From the NCBI GenBank assembly GCA_030539275.1, contig JAUNSK010000002.1, positions 124,001 to 188,000 of the forward strand: 64,000 bases of DNA, read 5' to 3'. Source of the stretch: Oscillospiraceae bacterium. GTDB taxonomy: Bacteria > Bacillota > Clostridia > Oscillospirales > Ruminococcaceae. Under the pieces are notes generated by a model. The model was not told where the DNA came from, did not search any database, and saw only the letters and a list, made by a program, of their open reading frames with translations. The translations under genes were made by a program, and so were the position numbers. Position 1 is the first letter of the stretch. The number at the start of each line of letters is the position of its first letter. Below, piece after piece: positions 8,321 to 17,498 of this stretch.

Positions 8321-11300
8321 CTACCCAACCCCCATCTTCCCCGTCCTCCTCAGATACTTCGCCGGAATCCCCTTTTCCAGCCTCCACACAACATTCATCG
8401 GTTTACTACCGGTAGAACTCACAAATTCCGCCTTCCCCAGAAACGTATACGCCTGCGCTCCAAGCCTGTTATTCTTATACTCCCTCACAAATATCAGCTC
8501 CCTGTCACCGGTTTTGCGGTGATTTATATACCTCTGCCCCGTTGCGCTTTCGGGTGAAATGCCGCTCTGGGACTGCCAGTGAAAGAGTGTGTCGCTTATC
8601 GAATAGTCGTTGTACATCGTAGTCGGGGAATAATCCTTGTCGGACTTATTGAGAGTTACGAACAGAATATCGGTCTTTTTATCTGGCAGATATTTTACTC
8701 CCTCACGAACGGTGGACGGTTTATAGAAGTCGAATGCTGCAAGGATCTGATCACGGGTATATGTGCAGTGCAGATCAAGCGGACAGTCAAATCCAAGATC
8801 AACGCTCTGGGTCACAAAGTCTATCCTGTTGTAGTTAAATCTCAAAACGCTCAGTACTTCGTCCATCATTACAGGACTCCCAGCAAGCTGTCTGAAGCCG
8901 TCAAGGAGGTCTGAAAATCTGCAGTCTGTGTATGATTTCTGCCAGACAGTAAACTGCAGCATTTGCCACATTCTTATCTCACATTCACTGTAATCCTCAC
9001 ATTTTCTGTTACTGACATCCGGAAGATTTTCAAGGATGAAGTTTATCCACCTCTGTGAATCAATGCTGATCATACGTGCAAATGCCCTGGTTACTGTGTC
9101 CTCAAGGGGTTCAGTGAAATCTTTACGTACTCCTGCAATAACGCAGAGTCTTGCAAAGCTTTTCTTTGTGGCATAGATAACGCTCAGATCAATGTGATAG
9201 TAACTGACGAAATTTTTGAGATTTAAGGGAAGTCCTGAGTCTTCTTCAAATGAAGCCAGACGGTTGACTATCGCATTTTTACAGCCGATTGAATTTCTTA
9301 TATTTTCAAGAATATACTCCTCGGCAACCTTTTCAAGTTTAATATAGCAGCCCTTCGGGAGTGAAGGAAAACCTATCTTTATTTCACTCTGAACACTTCT
9401 TCGTGTGTCTGACATGAGGGCCGCAAACTTCTGTTCAAAGCTGTACTTTTTGTTCGCCTGACCTATAAAGTCAAGAACGGTAAGGCACTCCTTGCCCTCT
9501 GACAGACGCAGTCCGCGTCCTAGCTGCTGAAGAAACACTGTAAGACTTTCGGTAGGACGAAGAAACAGGACAGTATTTATTTCAGGAATATCGACACCCT
9601 CATTGTAAAGGTCAACTGTAAAGATAAACTTTACCTCACCGCTTACAAGACGTGATTTTGCACTGTGTCTTTCATCCCTTGTATTGTCAGATGTAAGGCA
9701 GCATGACGGGATGCCGGATTCATTAAACCGCTTTGCCATGTATGCGGCGTGTTCCTTTGATACGCAGAAACCGAGTCCGGTCACATAGTTTATATCAGTA
9801 ACATATTTGTACAGCTGCTTTATGATAAGCATGCAGCGTATGTCATTGCCTGTATAAATGTCTGAGAGCTGTGAAATGTCATAACCTCCCCGTGACCATT
9901 TTACATCTGAAAGATCGACCTCATCGGCTACGCCGAAATACTGAAACGGACATAACAGCTTGCGGTCTATGGCTTCCGGCAGACGGATCTCAGCCGCTAT
10001 CCTGTCATCAAAATATCCGAGTACATCCTTACTGTCCATTCTTTCAGGCGTTGCTGTCAGACCGAGCAGGATCTTCGGTTTGTAGTATGAGAGCAGCTGC
10101 TTATAAGTCGGTGCAGCTGCATGGTGAAATTCGTCCACTATGATAAAGTCATAAAAGTCCTCATCCGTATGTTCACAAAGTGCACGTGAATTGAGTGTCT
10201 GCACTGAAATGAATAAATTATCAGGACTTTTCGGAGCACTTGATCCCACAAACAGTTCCCCGAAGTCTGCATCACGCAGTATTCCCCTGAAGCACTTAAG
10301 GCTCTGCCGCAAAATCTCCTCTCTGTGAGCTACAAACAGAAGCCTGTTGGGTTTACCCGGATTCATCCGTCTGAACCGCCTGTAGTCAAATGCTGAGATG
10401 ACTGTCTTTCCTGTTCCTGTTGCCGCAACTATGAGATTTTTATAGTGTCCCCTTACCTCACGCTCTGCCATAAGCCTGTCGAGGATCTCCTGCTGGTATG
10501 AAAAAGGACGGATATCAAAGTTGTACCCGCAATTTACTCCGCCGGTATTTTTCTGAGAGCTTAGTGCAGCCGCAAGCCTGTCCTTGTCAGCTGTCGTATA
10601 AACGCTGAAATCACTGCTTTCCCAGTAGCTTTCAAATGTAGCATTTATCTTCTTTATAGTATCCGGCAGGTCCTGTGCAGTGATCTTGAGATTCCATTCA
10701 AGGCCGCTCGAAAGTGCCGCATCTGAAAGATTTGATGAACCGATATAAGCGGTTGTAAATCCGGTATTTCTGTAAAATACATATGACTTTGCATGAAGTC
10801 TGGTTCTGTCTGTGTCATAGGAAATCTTTATCTGAGCGCCGGTCAGTGCACGCAGCTCTTCTATAGCCTTCAGGTTTGTTGCACCCAGATATGTAGTTGA
10901 TATCACACGCAGTTTTCCGCCACGGTCTGTAAAATCCTTAAGCTCATCCATAATAAGCCGGAGTCCGCTCCACTTTATAAATGAGACCAGCATATCGATC
11001 CTGTCAGCTGATATTATCTCTTTTTTAAGCTCTGTCATCATGCTCGGTTCATGTACAGCACCGGTAAACAGTGAGCTTGAGGACAGTGATGTTTCAGGAC
11101 GGATAACATTCAGTCTGCCGGTTACAGCAGCTATATTATTTCGCCTGTTTATTACAGCCATCAGCTGCTCGGCACGTTCATCAACATTCATTGAGTCAAA
11201 TTCATCATCACCTGTCGCTTCACAGACTGCAGCTACGATCCTGTTTGCAAGTGCAAGCTGATCTGAGATGTCATCACAGCTTACCTGTCTGAGTCCTCTC

Positions 11301-11449
11301 ATTACGACCTGTGAAATGTACTTTGAAAGTATTAAGGGCGCTTCGGCTGTATCTATTTTTGAGGTGCTTGTGATGTTCTCTCTGTCATTGCTGATCTCAT
11401 CACTGAGTGCTTTTGATATGACCTGTTCATAAAGTCCGGGAATGAGCAT
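8321..11449 (-). CDS. PLD-like nuclease / DEAD-box helicase / DUF3427 protein
   Basis: 1042 residues with a well-known domain order. Residues about 120-285 form a phospholipase-D-type nuclease half (HAKSYVF at 219-225 and GSSNLSD at 237-243 form the HxK...N catalytic set). Residues about 315-690 are an SF2 helicase: Walker A AATGTGKT (342-349), DEFHH (439-443), GLTATPER, and motif VI QLGRGLR. The C-terminal about 330 residues match DUF3427. Such proteins are found in many genomes, often beside restriction or other defence genes, and are thought to track and cut DNA; the exact role is unproven. AAAGGA precedes the ATG. It stands between the HEPN-like and TIR-like genes on the same strand. Confidence 0.85.
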   Translation of the reverse strand: MLIPGLYEQVISKALSDEISNDRENITSTSKIDTAEAPLILSKYISQVVMRGLRQVSCDDISDQLALANRIVAAVCEATGDDEFDSMNVDERAEQLMAVINRRNNIAAVTGRLNVIRPETSLSSSSLFTGAVHEPSMMTELKKEIISADRIDMLVSFIKWSGLRLIMDELKDFTDRGGKLRVISTTYLGATNLKAIEELRALTGAQIKISYDTDRTRLHAKSYVFYRNTGFTTAYIGSSNLSDAALSSGLEWNLKITAQDLPDTIKKINATFESYWESSDFSVYTTADKDRLAAALSSQKNTGGVNCGYNFDIRPFSYQQEILDRLMAEREVRGHYKNLIVAATGTGKTVISAFDYRRFRRMNPGKPNRLLFVAHREEILRQSLKCFRGILRDADFGELFVGSSAPKSPDNLFISVQTLNSRALCEHTDEDFYDFIIVDEFHHAAAPTYKQLLSYYKPKILLGLTATPERMDSKDVLGYFDDRIAAEIRLPEAIDRKLLCPFQYFGVADEVDLSDVKWSRGGYDISQLSDIYTGNDIRCMLIIKQLYKYVTDINYVTGLGFCVSKEHAAYMAKRFNESGIPSCCLTSDNTRDERHSAKSRLVSGEVKFIFTVDLYNEGVDIPEINTVLFLRPTESLTVFLQQLGRGLRLSEGKECLTVLDFIGQANKKYSFEQKFAALMSDTRRSVQSEIKIGFPSLPKGCYIKLEKVAEEYILENIRNSIGCKNAIVNRLASFEEDSGLPLNLKNFVSYYHIDLSVIYATKKSFARLCVIAGVRKDFTEPLEDTVTRAFARMISIDSQRWINFILENLPDVSNRKCEDYSECEIRMWQMLQFTVWQKSYTDCRFSDLLDGFRQLAGSPVMMDEVLSVLRFNYNRIDFVTQSVDLGFDCPLDLHCTYTRDQILAAFDFYKPSTVREGVKYLPDKKTDILFVTLNKSDKDYSPTTMYNDYSISDTLFHWQSQSGISPESATGQRYINHRKTGDRELIFVREYKNNRLGAQAYTFLGKAEFVSSTGSKPMNVVWRLEKGIPAKYLRRTGKMGVG

Positions 11450-11650
11450 ATTATCATGTCCTTTGTTGTTTAATTTATAGAGCGATATTTGTAGGTAATA
11501 AGTTAAAATTTCTCTTATAAATGAATAATTTACTATAATTATAACATTTTAATTGTCATAAAACAACAATTTTTATAAACTTCTGATAGAATATTTTCAT
11601 AACAAATCAAAATGTGATGAGCGTACATAATAGTTTTAAATATATACTTC

Positions 11651-11687
11651 AAAAGCGGGTTCTGAATACACCTCAGAACCCGCTTTT
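11651..11687. terminator. Strong terminator after the TIR-like gene
   Basis: A perfect 15-base stem, AAAAGCGGGTTCTGA (11651-11665) and its complement (11673-11687), with a 7-base loop and A/T tracts at both feet. It separates the TIR-like gene from the helicase gene, so these have separate transcripts unless read through. Confidence 0.75.
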
Positions 11688-11738
11688 ATTTTCCATGTTT
11701 ATATTATGTAAATTCTGCTTTTATATCAAAATGAATAA

Positions 11739-12581
11739 TTATACAATTAAATTCAGATCTACACTGAAACCCGAACTTCTTAGTTCCTTCGCCACCTGGA
11801 TCTTCCATCCGTCGTTGGTATCCATCTGAATATATACAACGCCCGAGATATCTTTTGGTTTTTCGACGTCCCCCTTTACTAAAGCACACACATTATCACG
11901 TCCCAGCTTTGCGATCATATACCCATGTTCAAAAACGACATTTTGTCTGGCACGGCTGCGTTTATTTTCTTCATGCTCTGCCTCATAGCCTATATCACAT
12001 GGGGTATATAATACAATGCAGAATCCGACATTGGAATTCTGTTCTATTTTTTCAATGATCGTATTACCACGGCTCACCTGTTCATGCAGTATAACTGCCT
12101 CTAATCCCAGTCTTTCAATGAATCTGGCAACGTCTACCTTAGCACCATTATCATGCCCATGTACAATAAACACCTTTTTGTTATTCATATCTACACCTGA
12201 CTTTCTTATATCATATTTGCTTCGGTCTATTTCTTGTAAGGCCTCTTTTATAAAGCTTATCGTCTCATCCGTATGAAAATTAAAATTTGAAAGAGCAAGT
12301 TCCGGTGTATAATTCACAGCTGATCCCTTTGCTTTTCGGAATTTTGATTCTTTAGCATTTAGTATGTCCGCTGCTTTTTTTGCTGACTCATCAGAAGCAC
12401 GTATCAGCAGCCGCTCTATGTTTTGTTTTGATAACAGATAACCGTTGACCATGAACTCATCATTATTCAGATACGGTACTAATATTTCATTAATAATACC
12501 TTCTTTATCAGTTATATCTGTTAAAATAATTAATTTTGTCTCTGACTCACCCGTCTTCTCAATAACAACATGATAAAACAT
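11739..12581 (-). CDS. TIR-like (PF10137-type) predicted nucleotide-binding protein
   Basis: 280 residues. The C-terminal half (about 135-250) is the TIR-like fold of the predicted nucleotide-binding protein family: KVFIVHGHDNGAKVDVARFI, then VLYTPCDIGYEA and RARQNVVFEHGYMIAKLGR, where Glu218 in VFEHGY is the likely NADase catalytic residue. Relatives in anti-phage systems degrade NAD+ when triggered. The N-terminal about 130 residues are unlike this fold and may be the sensor or oligomerisation part. The start at 12581 begins MFYHVVIEKTGES. The gene precedes the helicase and HEPN-like genes. TIR-like fold: confident; defence role: inference. Confidence 0.8.
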   Translation of the reverse strand: MFYHVVIEKTGESETKLIILTDITDKEGIINEILVPYLNNDEFMVNGYLLSKQNIERLLIRASDESAKKAADILNAKESKFRKAKGSAVNYTPELALSNFNFHTDETISFIKEALQEIDRSKYDIRKSGVDMNNKKVFIVHGHDNGAKVDVARFIERLGLEAVILHEQVSRGNTIIEKIEQNSNVGFCIVLYTPCDIGYEAEHEENKRSRARQNVVFEHGYMIAKLGRDNVCALVKGDVEKPKDISGVVYIQMDTNDGWKIQVAKELRSSGFSVDLNLIV

Positions 12582-12719
12582 AATTTACATCCTCTCCCTG
12601 CACTTAAAATTCTATATTTTGCTTAATTCCCTTTATTAAGTAATTATTGTAAATTAATAATATCATGTTTTTATTATTATTTCAATAAGAAATTTTAATT
12701 TATGTTCATCTGTATCTGG

Positions 12720-12749
12720 TTGTCAAAGGCATAGATAATGATGTATAAT
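12720..12749 (+). promoter_or_regulatory. Promoter of the SDR gene
   Basis: TTGTCA (12720-12725), 18-base spacer, TATAAT (12744-12749). The following leader of about 90 bases contains an imperfect hairpin (CATCCtCAG with CTGtGGATG) before the start codon. Confidence 0.55.
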
Positions 12750-12842
12750 CATAAGGTAATGCCAGCATGGCAAAACATCCTCAGGTTTATCTGTGGATGC
12801 TTTTGACATAACAAAAAAAATAATACAGCGAGGTACCCCACC

Positions 12843-13559
12843 ATGCACAACATATCATTCACTAATAAAGTCGCCGTCGTTACTGGCGGTGCAAAAGGAA
12901 TCGGAAAATGTATCTGCAATGAGTTTGAAAAGGCAGGTGCAAAGGTCTGTGTAATTGACCTGCTTCCAAATCCGTATTATATCGGAGATATAGCCGATGA
13001 CAAAACTCTTGAACAATTCGCAAAAAAGGTATTAACAGACTTCGGTCATATCGACTATCTTATAAACAATGCACTGCCTCTTTTCAAAGGCATTGACGAG
13101 TGCAGCTATGAGGACTTTAACTACGCTCTGCGGGTTGGAGTCAGTGCGCCGTTTATGCTCACAAAGCTGTTTAAGAATTATTTTTCACCTGGTGGTGCAG
13201 TAGTTAATATCTCCTCAAGCCGTGACAGAATGAGTCAGCCTCAGTCTGAAAGCTATACAGTAGCAAAGGGCGGCATAAATGCACTGACACATTCCCTTGC
13301 TGTGAGTCTTGCCGGAAAAGTCAGAGTAAATTCCGTATCACCCGGGTGGATAGATACGGAAAATGCTCAGTACTCGGGACCTGATGCATGTCAGCAGCCT
13401 GCCGGTCGTGTGGGAAGACCTGAGGATATCGCAGATATGGTTATGTTTCTCTGTTCGGATATGGCAGGTTTTATTACGGGTGAAAATATCTGCATTGACG
13501 GCGGAATGACAAGACAGATGATCTACCATAATGACTTTGGATGGAAACTAGAAAAATAG
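12843..13559 (+). CDS. Short-chain dehydrogenase/reductase (SDR)
   Basis: 238 residues of the classical SDR family of NAD(P)-dependent oxidoreductases. The cofactor motif is TGGAKGIG (about residues 15-22), the structural motif NNAL stands where NNAG is usual, the catalytic Ser is in NISSS and the catalytic Tyr/Lys in YTVAK. The C-terminal ITGENICIDGGM is typical. The substrate is unknown. The gene stands alone between its promoter and a terminator. The ribosome site (GAGG) is weak. Confidence 0.87.
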   Translation: MHNISFTNKVAVVTGGAKGIGKCICNEFEKAGAKVCVIDLLPNPYYIGDIADDKTLEQFAKKVLTDFGHIDYLINNALPLFKGIDECSYEDFNYALRVGVSAPFMLTKLFKNYFSPGGAVVNISSSRDRMSQPQSESYTVAKGGINALTHSLAVSLAGKVRVNSVSPGWIDTENAQYSGPDACQQPAGRVGRPEDIADMVMFLCSDMAGFITGENICIDGGMTRQMIYHNDFGWKLEK

Positions 13560-13570
13560 AATAAAAATAT

Positions 13571-13604
13571 AATCGGATTCTGAAATGCAGTTCAGGATCC
13601 GATT
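13571..13604 (+). terminator. Terminator of the SDR gene
   Basis: AATCGGATtCTGAA (13571-13584) pairs with TTCAGgATCCGATT (13591-13604) across a 6-base loop and is followed by a T tract. Confidence 0.7.
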
Positions 13605-13691
13605 TTTATAAGAATTTATCAATGGTTATTGTTTGCTTTTGACAAGTATATAAATACAATGGTTAAAATTTGTATTTTATTTATTTAACTA

Positions 13692-13720
13692 TTGACATTC
13701 CTGTACTACTGTGATAGTAT
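13692..13720 (+). promoter_or_regulatory. Promoter of the BlaI-BlaR-type operon
   Basis: TTGACA (13692-13697), 17-base spacer, TAGTAT (13715-13720). The -10 box lies inside the first operator. Confidence 0.65.
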
Positions 13721-13736
13721 AGACTACAGAAATAGT
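13705..13736. promoter_or_regulatory. Two BlaI-type operators
   Basis: ACTACTGTGATAGT (13705-13718) and ACTACAGAAATAGT (13723-13736) are repeated dyads (ACTA...TAGT arms), 18 bases centre to centre, over and after the -10 box. This is the arrangement expected for BlaI/MecI autoregulation. Confidence 0.7.
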
Positions 13737-13750
13737 CTGGAGGCGATTTT

Positions 13751-14107
13751 ATGATACAAAAACTATATGACAGCGAAAACAAGATCATGGAGATACTCTG
13801 GGATAACGAACCGGTATCTGCAAAGCAGTTAAGCCTGATTGCTGCGCAAAAGATAGGCTGGAACAAAAATACTACCTACACAGTGATCAGGAAGCTTGAA
13901 AACAAAGGGTTTATAAAAAGAGAAGACCCCGGTTTTATCTGCACATCCCTGGTTTCCCGCACATCGATACAGAAAGAAGAAGCAAAATCACTGCTGTCAA
14001 AGGTATTTAACGGATCAAGGAAAGCTTTGTTTTCAGCTTTGCTTGAAGATGAGAAACTGACTGATGATGAAGTAAGAGAAATAAAAGATCTTATTGAAAA
14101 CAGGTGA
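13751..14107 (+). CDS. BlaI/MecI family repressor
   Basis: 118 residues, the standard length of the winged-helix BlaI/MecI/CopY family. The DNA-binding part is KIMEILWDNEPVSAKQLSLI followed by the wing region NKNTTYTVIRKLENKGFIKRED. The C-terminal dimerisation helices follow (about residues 75-118). Strong GGAGG lies before the ATG. Two matching dyads overlap the promoter, and the next gene is an M56 membrane peptidase, the usual partner that inactivates the repressor by cleavage. Confidence 0.9.
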   Translation: MIQKLYDSENKIMEILWDNEPVSAKQLSLIAAQKIGWNKNTTYTVIRKLENKGFIKREDPGFICTSLVSRTSIQKEEAKSLLSKVFNGSRKALFSALLEDEKLTDDEVREIKDLIENR

Positions 14108-14112
14108 TATTG

Positions 14113-15024
14113 ATGGGTGAAATATTTTACTGGGTCCTGAACATGAGCATTACGGCAAGTCTCACAGGTATGATAGTTTTCTTTATCGGCAGGATAAGAA
14201 AAATACCAAAACGCATCATCCGGGTTTTATGGATCATCCCTCTGATAAGAATGCTTATCCCGTTCGGTATTTGCGCAAAATTCAGTCTTATGACCATTTT
14301 GTCAGGGTTTGCAGCAATTGCAGTAAAAACAGATCTTTATCCGACAGGTATGTCACAGATGAATCACATTATGGCAGCAGATAGTTATTATCCTGTAACA
14401 TATATAGCAGGCTGGCTTGACAGCATTTTCAGCATAGCCTCATTTGTATGGCTGGGTATAACGCTTATACTGATGATAACTTTAACTGTTGTCTACTGCA
14501 AAACGATGTCTGAGCTCAGTGACGCCTCACATCTGAAGGAGAATATTTATCTGTCACACCATACAGAAACGCCTGCCGTTTATGGAATTATCAAGCCGAA
14601 AATCATTATACCGGCTTACTTTCCTGACACAGATAATGAGTATATCATCATGCATGAAATGATCCATATACGCAGGCTTGATAATCTCTGGAGAATCATT
14701 GCTTTCCTCACGGTCTGTATTCACTGGTTCAATCCCCTTTCATGGCTGTTTCTCAGAACCTTTCTGGCCGATACGGAGATGGCATGTGATGAAATAGTTA
14801 TAGCCGGGTCTGATAAAGAAGATAAGAAAAAATATGCGGCAGCCCTTGTAGACTGTGCGCTGTCCGGAAGCACAAACGCATTTGCCAGTGCATTCGGCGG
14901 TGCACGAATCAGAACCAGGATAAAACATATCCTGGACTACAGAAAAATATCCGCATTCAGTGCAGCATCCCTGATTATTTTCATGTTGTTTGTCACATAT
15001 GCACTGCTGACAAACGCCGGATAA
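14113..15024 (+). CDS. M56 family membrane metallopeptidase (BlaR1/MecR1-like, no sensor domain)
   Basis: 303 residues from the ATG at 14113, which has AGGTG six bases upstream and lies five bases after the repressor stop codon. Several N-terminal membrane helices precede the zinc site HEMIH (about residues 181-185); the distal acidic motif is MACDEIVI. Family members cleave a BlaI-type repressor upon signal. Unlike BlaR1/MecR1 it ends right after a final membrane helix and has no extracellular penicillin-binding domain, so the signal is probably not a beta-lactam bound by that domain. Confidence 0.85.
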   Translation: MGEIFYWVLNMSITASLTGMIVFFIGRIRKIPKRIIRVLWIIPLIRMLIPFGICAKFSLMTILSGFAAIAVKTDLYPTGMSQMNHIMAADSYYPVTYIAGWLDSIFSIASFVWLGITLILMITLTVVYCKTMSELSDASHLKENIYLSHHTETPAVYGIIKPKIIIPAYFPDTDNEYIIMHEMIHIRRLDNLWRIIAFLTVCIHWFNPLSWLFLRTFLADTEMACDEIVIAGSDKEDKKKYAAALVDCALSGSTNAFASAFGGARIRTRIKHILDYRKISAFSAASLIIFMLFVTYALLTNAG

Positions 15025-15034
15025 GGAGGATAAA

Positions 15035-15985
15035 ATGACAAAGTTTAAAAAATACTGGATTCTAACACTGGCTTTAGTTCTGGCAGCTTCGTTCTATCCG
15101 CTGTATATGGGCGTGAAAGTAGTTTCCGATATGATCGTGAACCATACTGTAGATGCGCAGAATTATCCGAAGTACATAATTCCATATACACCCATATCTC
15201 TTACAGTGATTCTTTGCGTTGCTCTGATGCCGCTTATAATGAAGCCTGCAAAAAAGTATGCCTTTCTGACTGCATCAGTACTCAGTACAGTTGTATTCTT
15301 TTTGTCAGAATTACTTCTTGAAACAAAAGTTATCGTCACCTCTACGGTAGAAACTACACTTGAGAGCTGGCAGATGTTTATGTGTTATGTCCCGCCCGAA
15401 TCTCAGAGTTCGAGAACCTGGACCCCGGTCGATGTTCTTATAGGAGATTACAGTCCGGCATTCAAGATACATTTTTACCTGATCTCCATGATACTTATCA
15501 TAACAATACTGAACTGCATTTACGGTTTTGCGGAGGTCGTTGCGACAGGCTGTAAAAAAAGAGTCAGAGCACTGACAGTTCAGTCTGTATGCACTGCAAT
15601 GTTTCTTGGATTATGCATTCTTGCATGTTTTACTGCCTTTTTCAGAAACGGAGATATTTATGTGTCACCTCTTTCTGCAGCGCTTATGATATTGTTCTTT
15701 ATTTCTATGTCTGTGACAGCCGGAGTATTTGCAGGATCATTTTTTATCGGTGAAAAAAAGCTTAAGTCTGTAATTATTCCTGCAGTAACATCGGCAGTTG
15801 TTACTCTCTTTATGTATATCGGTGAAATGATCCTGCTGAGCCGACACCTTTACCGTTTCGCAAGAGGATTTTTCTTTGATGCGCTCCCCCGTATTGTGCT
15901 TGCGCCTGTTGATATTGTGGTCATTTTTCTGTCCGGCTTTACTGCGTATTTTATATGTCAGACACTCAACAAAGCCCCAAAATAA
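15035..15985 (+). CDS. Polytopic membrane protein of the BlaI-M56 operon
   Basis: 316 residues with about seven or eight hydrophobic helices and short loops; one larger polar loop lies at about residues 98-145 (ESWQMFMCYVPPESQ). GGAGG precedes the ATG, and only ten bases separate it from the peptidase gene, so it is the third gene of the operon and presumably the induced output. I do not recognise the family; a transporter or envelope-stress role would be a guess. Confidence 0.6.
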   Translation: MTKFKKYWILTLALVLAASFYPLYMGVKVVSDMIVNHTVDAQNYPKYIIPYTPISLTVILCVALMPLIMKPAKKYAFLTASVLSTVVFFLSELLLETKVIVTSTVETTLESWQMFMCYVPPESQSSRTWTPVDVLIGDYSPAFKIHFYLISMILIITILNCIYGFAEVVATGCKKRVRALTVQSVCTAMFLGLCILACFTAFFRNGDIYVSPLSAALMILFFISMSVTAGVFAGSFFIGEKKLKSVIIPAVTSAVVTLFMYIGEMILLSRHLYRFARGFFFDALPRIVLAPVDIVVIFLSGFTAYFICQTLNKAPK

Positions 15986-16000
15986 TAACTGCTGTAAATT

Positions 16001-16036
16001 AAAGCGGATCCCGAAGTAAAATTCAGGATCCGCTTT
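16001..16036. terminator. Bidirectional terminator
   Basis: AAAGCGGATCCcGAA (16001-16015) pairs with TTCaGGATCCGCTTT (16022-16036) and is followed by a T tract. It serves the plus-strand operon ending at 15985 and the minus-strand hydrolase gene ending at 16054. Confidence 0.75.
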
Positions 16037-16053
16037 TTTCATACGCCTGTTTA

Positions 16054-17334
16054 TCAATACACCTTCTGAGGTGTAAACATAACACTGACAAGTGCCCAGT
16101 TTGCTGAGAACGGACGCATAAGATTCCAGTATCCCATTCCCCTCAGTCCGCTGCGGACCAGAAGGTCAAACTTTGTTCCTATGCTTCTGACATCCTCAAA
16201 CCATACAACATGATCACGGTCGCGGTTTATATAGTTAAACCACGGTGCCTGTGATGCTTCATCATATTCTACAGGTACTCCGGCCCTTATGGCTACTGAT
16301 ACTGCATATTCATTTCCGATCGATTCAGCACGGGTTATACCTTTTTCAAACGGCAGAGTCCAGTCATATCCGTAGTTTGGTATGCCAAGCATTATTTTGT
16401 CTGTCGGTATCTGGGTCAGAGCATAATCAACTATAGTCGTAACAGGTCCTATCGGTGCCACTGCCATAGGAGGACCATATGTATATCCCCATTCGTAGGT
16501 CATAAGAAGGACAGTATCGGCAGCAGCCCCCAGAGCTGCATAGTTATGCGCCTCATAAAGAAGTCCCCTCTGTTCATCAGATGACTTTGGTGCCAGATCT
16601 ACATTCACGAAGAATCCATAGCTGTGCATGATCCTTACAGCATTCTGAACGAAACCCAGAAACGCCTGTGAGTCTTCAGGCAGAACAAACTCAAAGTCAA
16701 TATCCAGTCCCCTGTATCCTTTTTGCTGCATCACCTGAGCGAGTGAATTAAGTACGGTATTCTGAAGCTCTGGAGAATTAAAAAGCAGACTTGAACGCTC
16801 TGAGCTGAAGTTGCCGTTTTCCGTTATAGATGACAGCAGCAGTATCGGTGCTACACCGGCACTTTTTGCATTAAAGAGCAAAATATCATCATCAGGCGGG
16901 ATAAGCTCTCCTGTATCAGTAAATCCGTATCCGAATATCGTCAGTGTACTCAGAAACGGCAGTTCACGTCTGAGAAGTGTCAGTGAAATATTCGGGTATG
17001 CATATCCGTTTATCCTGGCTGTCGATGCAGGCTTCTGTGTAAAACTCACTGTCAGTATCCTTCCCGGAACCAGGACCTGTTCATAAGTAAGCCATGGGTT
17101 GTTTCTTACCAGTGCATCAACAGTTGTACCAAAACGCACTGCTATAGAAAACAGCGTATCTCCGGGACGGACTGTGTATATCTGATCGGGTATAAGAACT
17201 ATCAGTGCCTGGCCGGGTACTATTCTGCCCTGCCTGTCAAGTCCGTTGTCTGATATCAGACGCTGTACTGAAACACCATAACGACGTGCTATAGAATTTA
17301 TCGTATCTCCGCGTTGTACAATATATATATCCAT
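16054..17334 (-). CDS. LysM-GH18 peptidoglycan/chitin-type hydrolase (YaaH/SleL-like)
   Basis: 426 residues from the ATG at 17334, which has AGGAG at a good distance; a longer frame to 17403 has no such site. Two LysM domains (about 2-46 and 51-97; IVQRGDTINSIARRYGV and YTVRPGDTLFSIAVRFG) bind glycan. Residues about 108-420 are a GH18 barrel with the catalytic motif GLDIDFEF (Glu at about 215). This domain order is that of spore cortex or coat N-acetylglucosaminidases such as YaaH/SleL. There is no signal peptide, as in those coat proteins. The amidase gene just upstream on the same strand suits a shared role in sporulation or germination. Confidence 0.88.
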   Translation of the reverse strand: MDIYIVQRGDTINSIARRYGVSVQRLISDNGLDRQGRIVPGQALIVLIPDQIYTVRPGDTLFSIAVRFGTTVDALVRNNPWLTYEQVLVPGRILTVSFTQKPASTARINGYAYPNISLTLLRRELPFLSTLTIFGYGFTDTGELIPPDDDILLFNAKSAGVAPILLLSSITENGNFSSERSSLLFNSPELQNTVLNSLAQVMQQKGYRGLDIDFEFVLPEDSQAFLGFVQNAVRIMHSYGFFVNVDLAPKSSDEQRGLLYEAHNYAALGAAADTVLLMTYEWGYTYGPPMAVAPIGPVTTIVDYALTQIPTDKIMLGIPNYGYDWTLPFEKGITRAESIGNEYAVSVAIRAGVPVEYDEASQAPWFNYINRDRDHVVWFEDVRSIGTKFDLLVRSGLRGMGYWNLMRPFSANWALVSVMFTPQKVY

Positions 17335-17498
17335 AATTGCTCTCCTAATATAAAATTTTATAACTATAATATATATATATTCAACAAAAGATACATTTGT
17401 CAAAAAATTAATATTTTAAATAGAATTTATATTTTTGCTTAAAAAAGAAAATTACTTCTTAAATTTTAATTTGAATTTAAATATATTTATTTAGTTAT

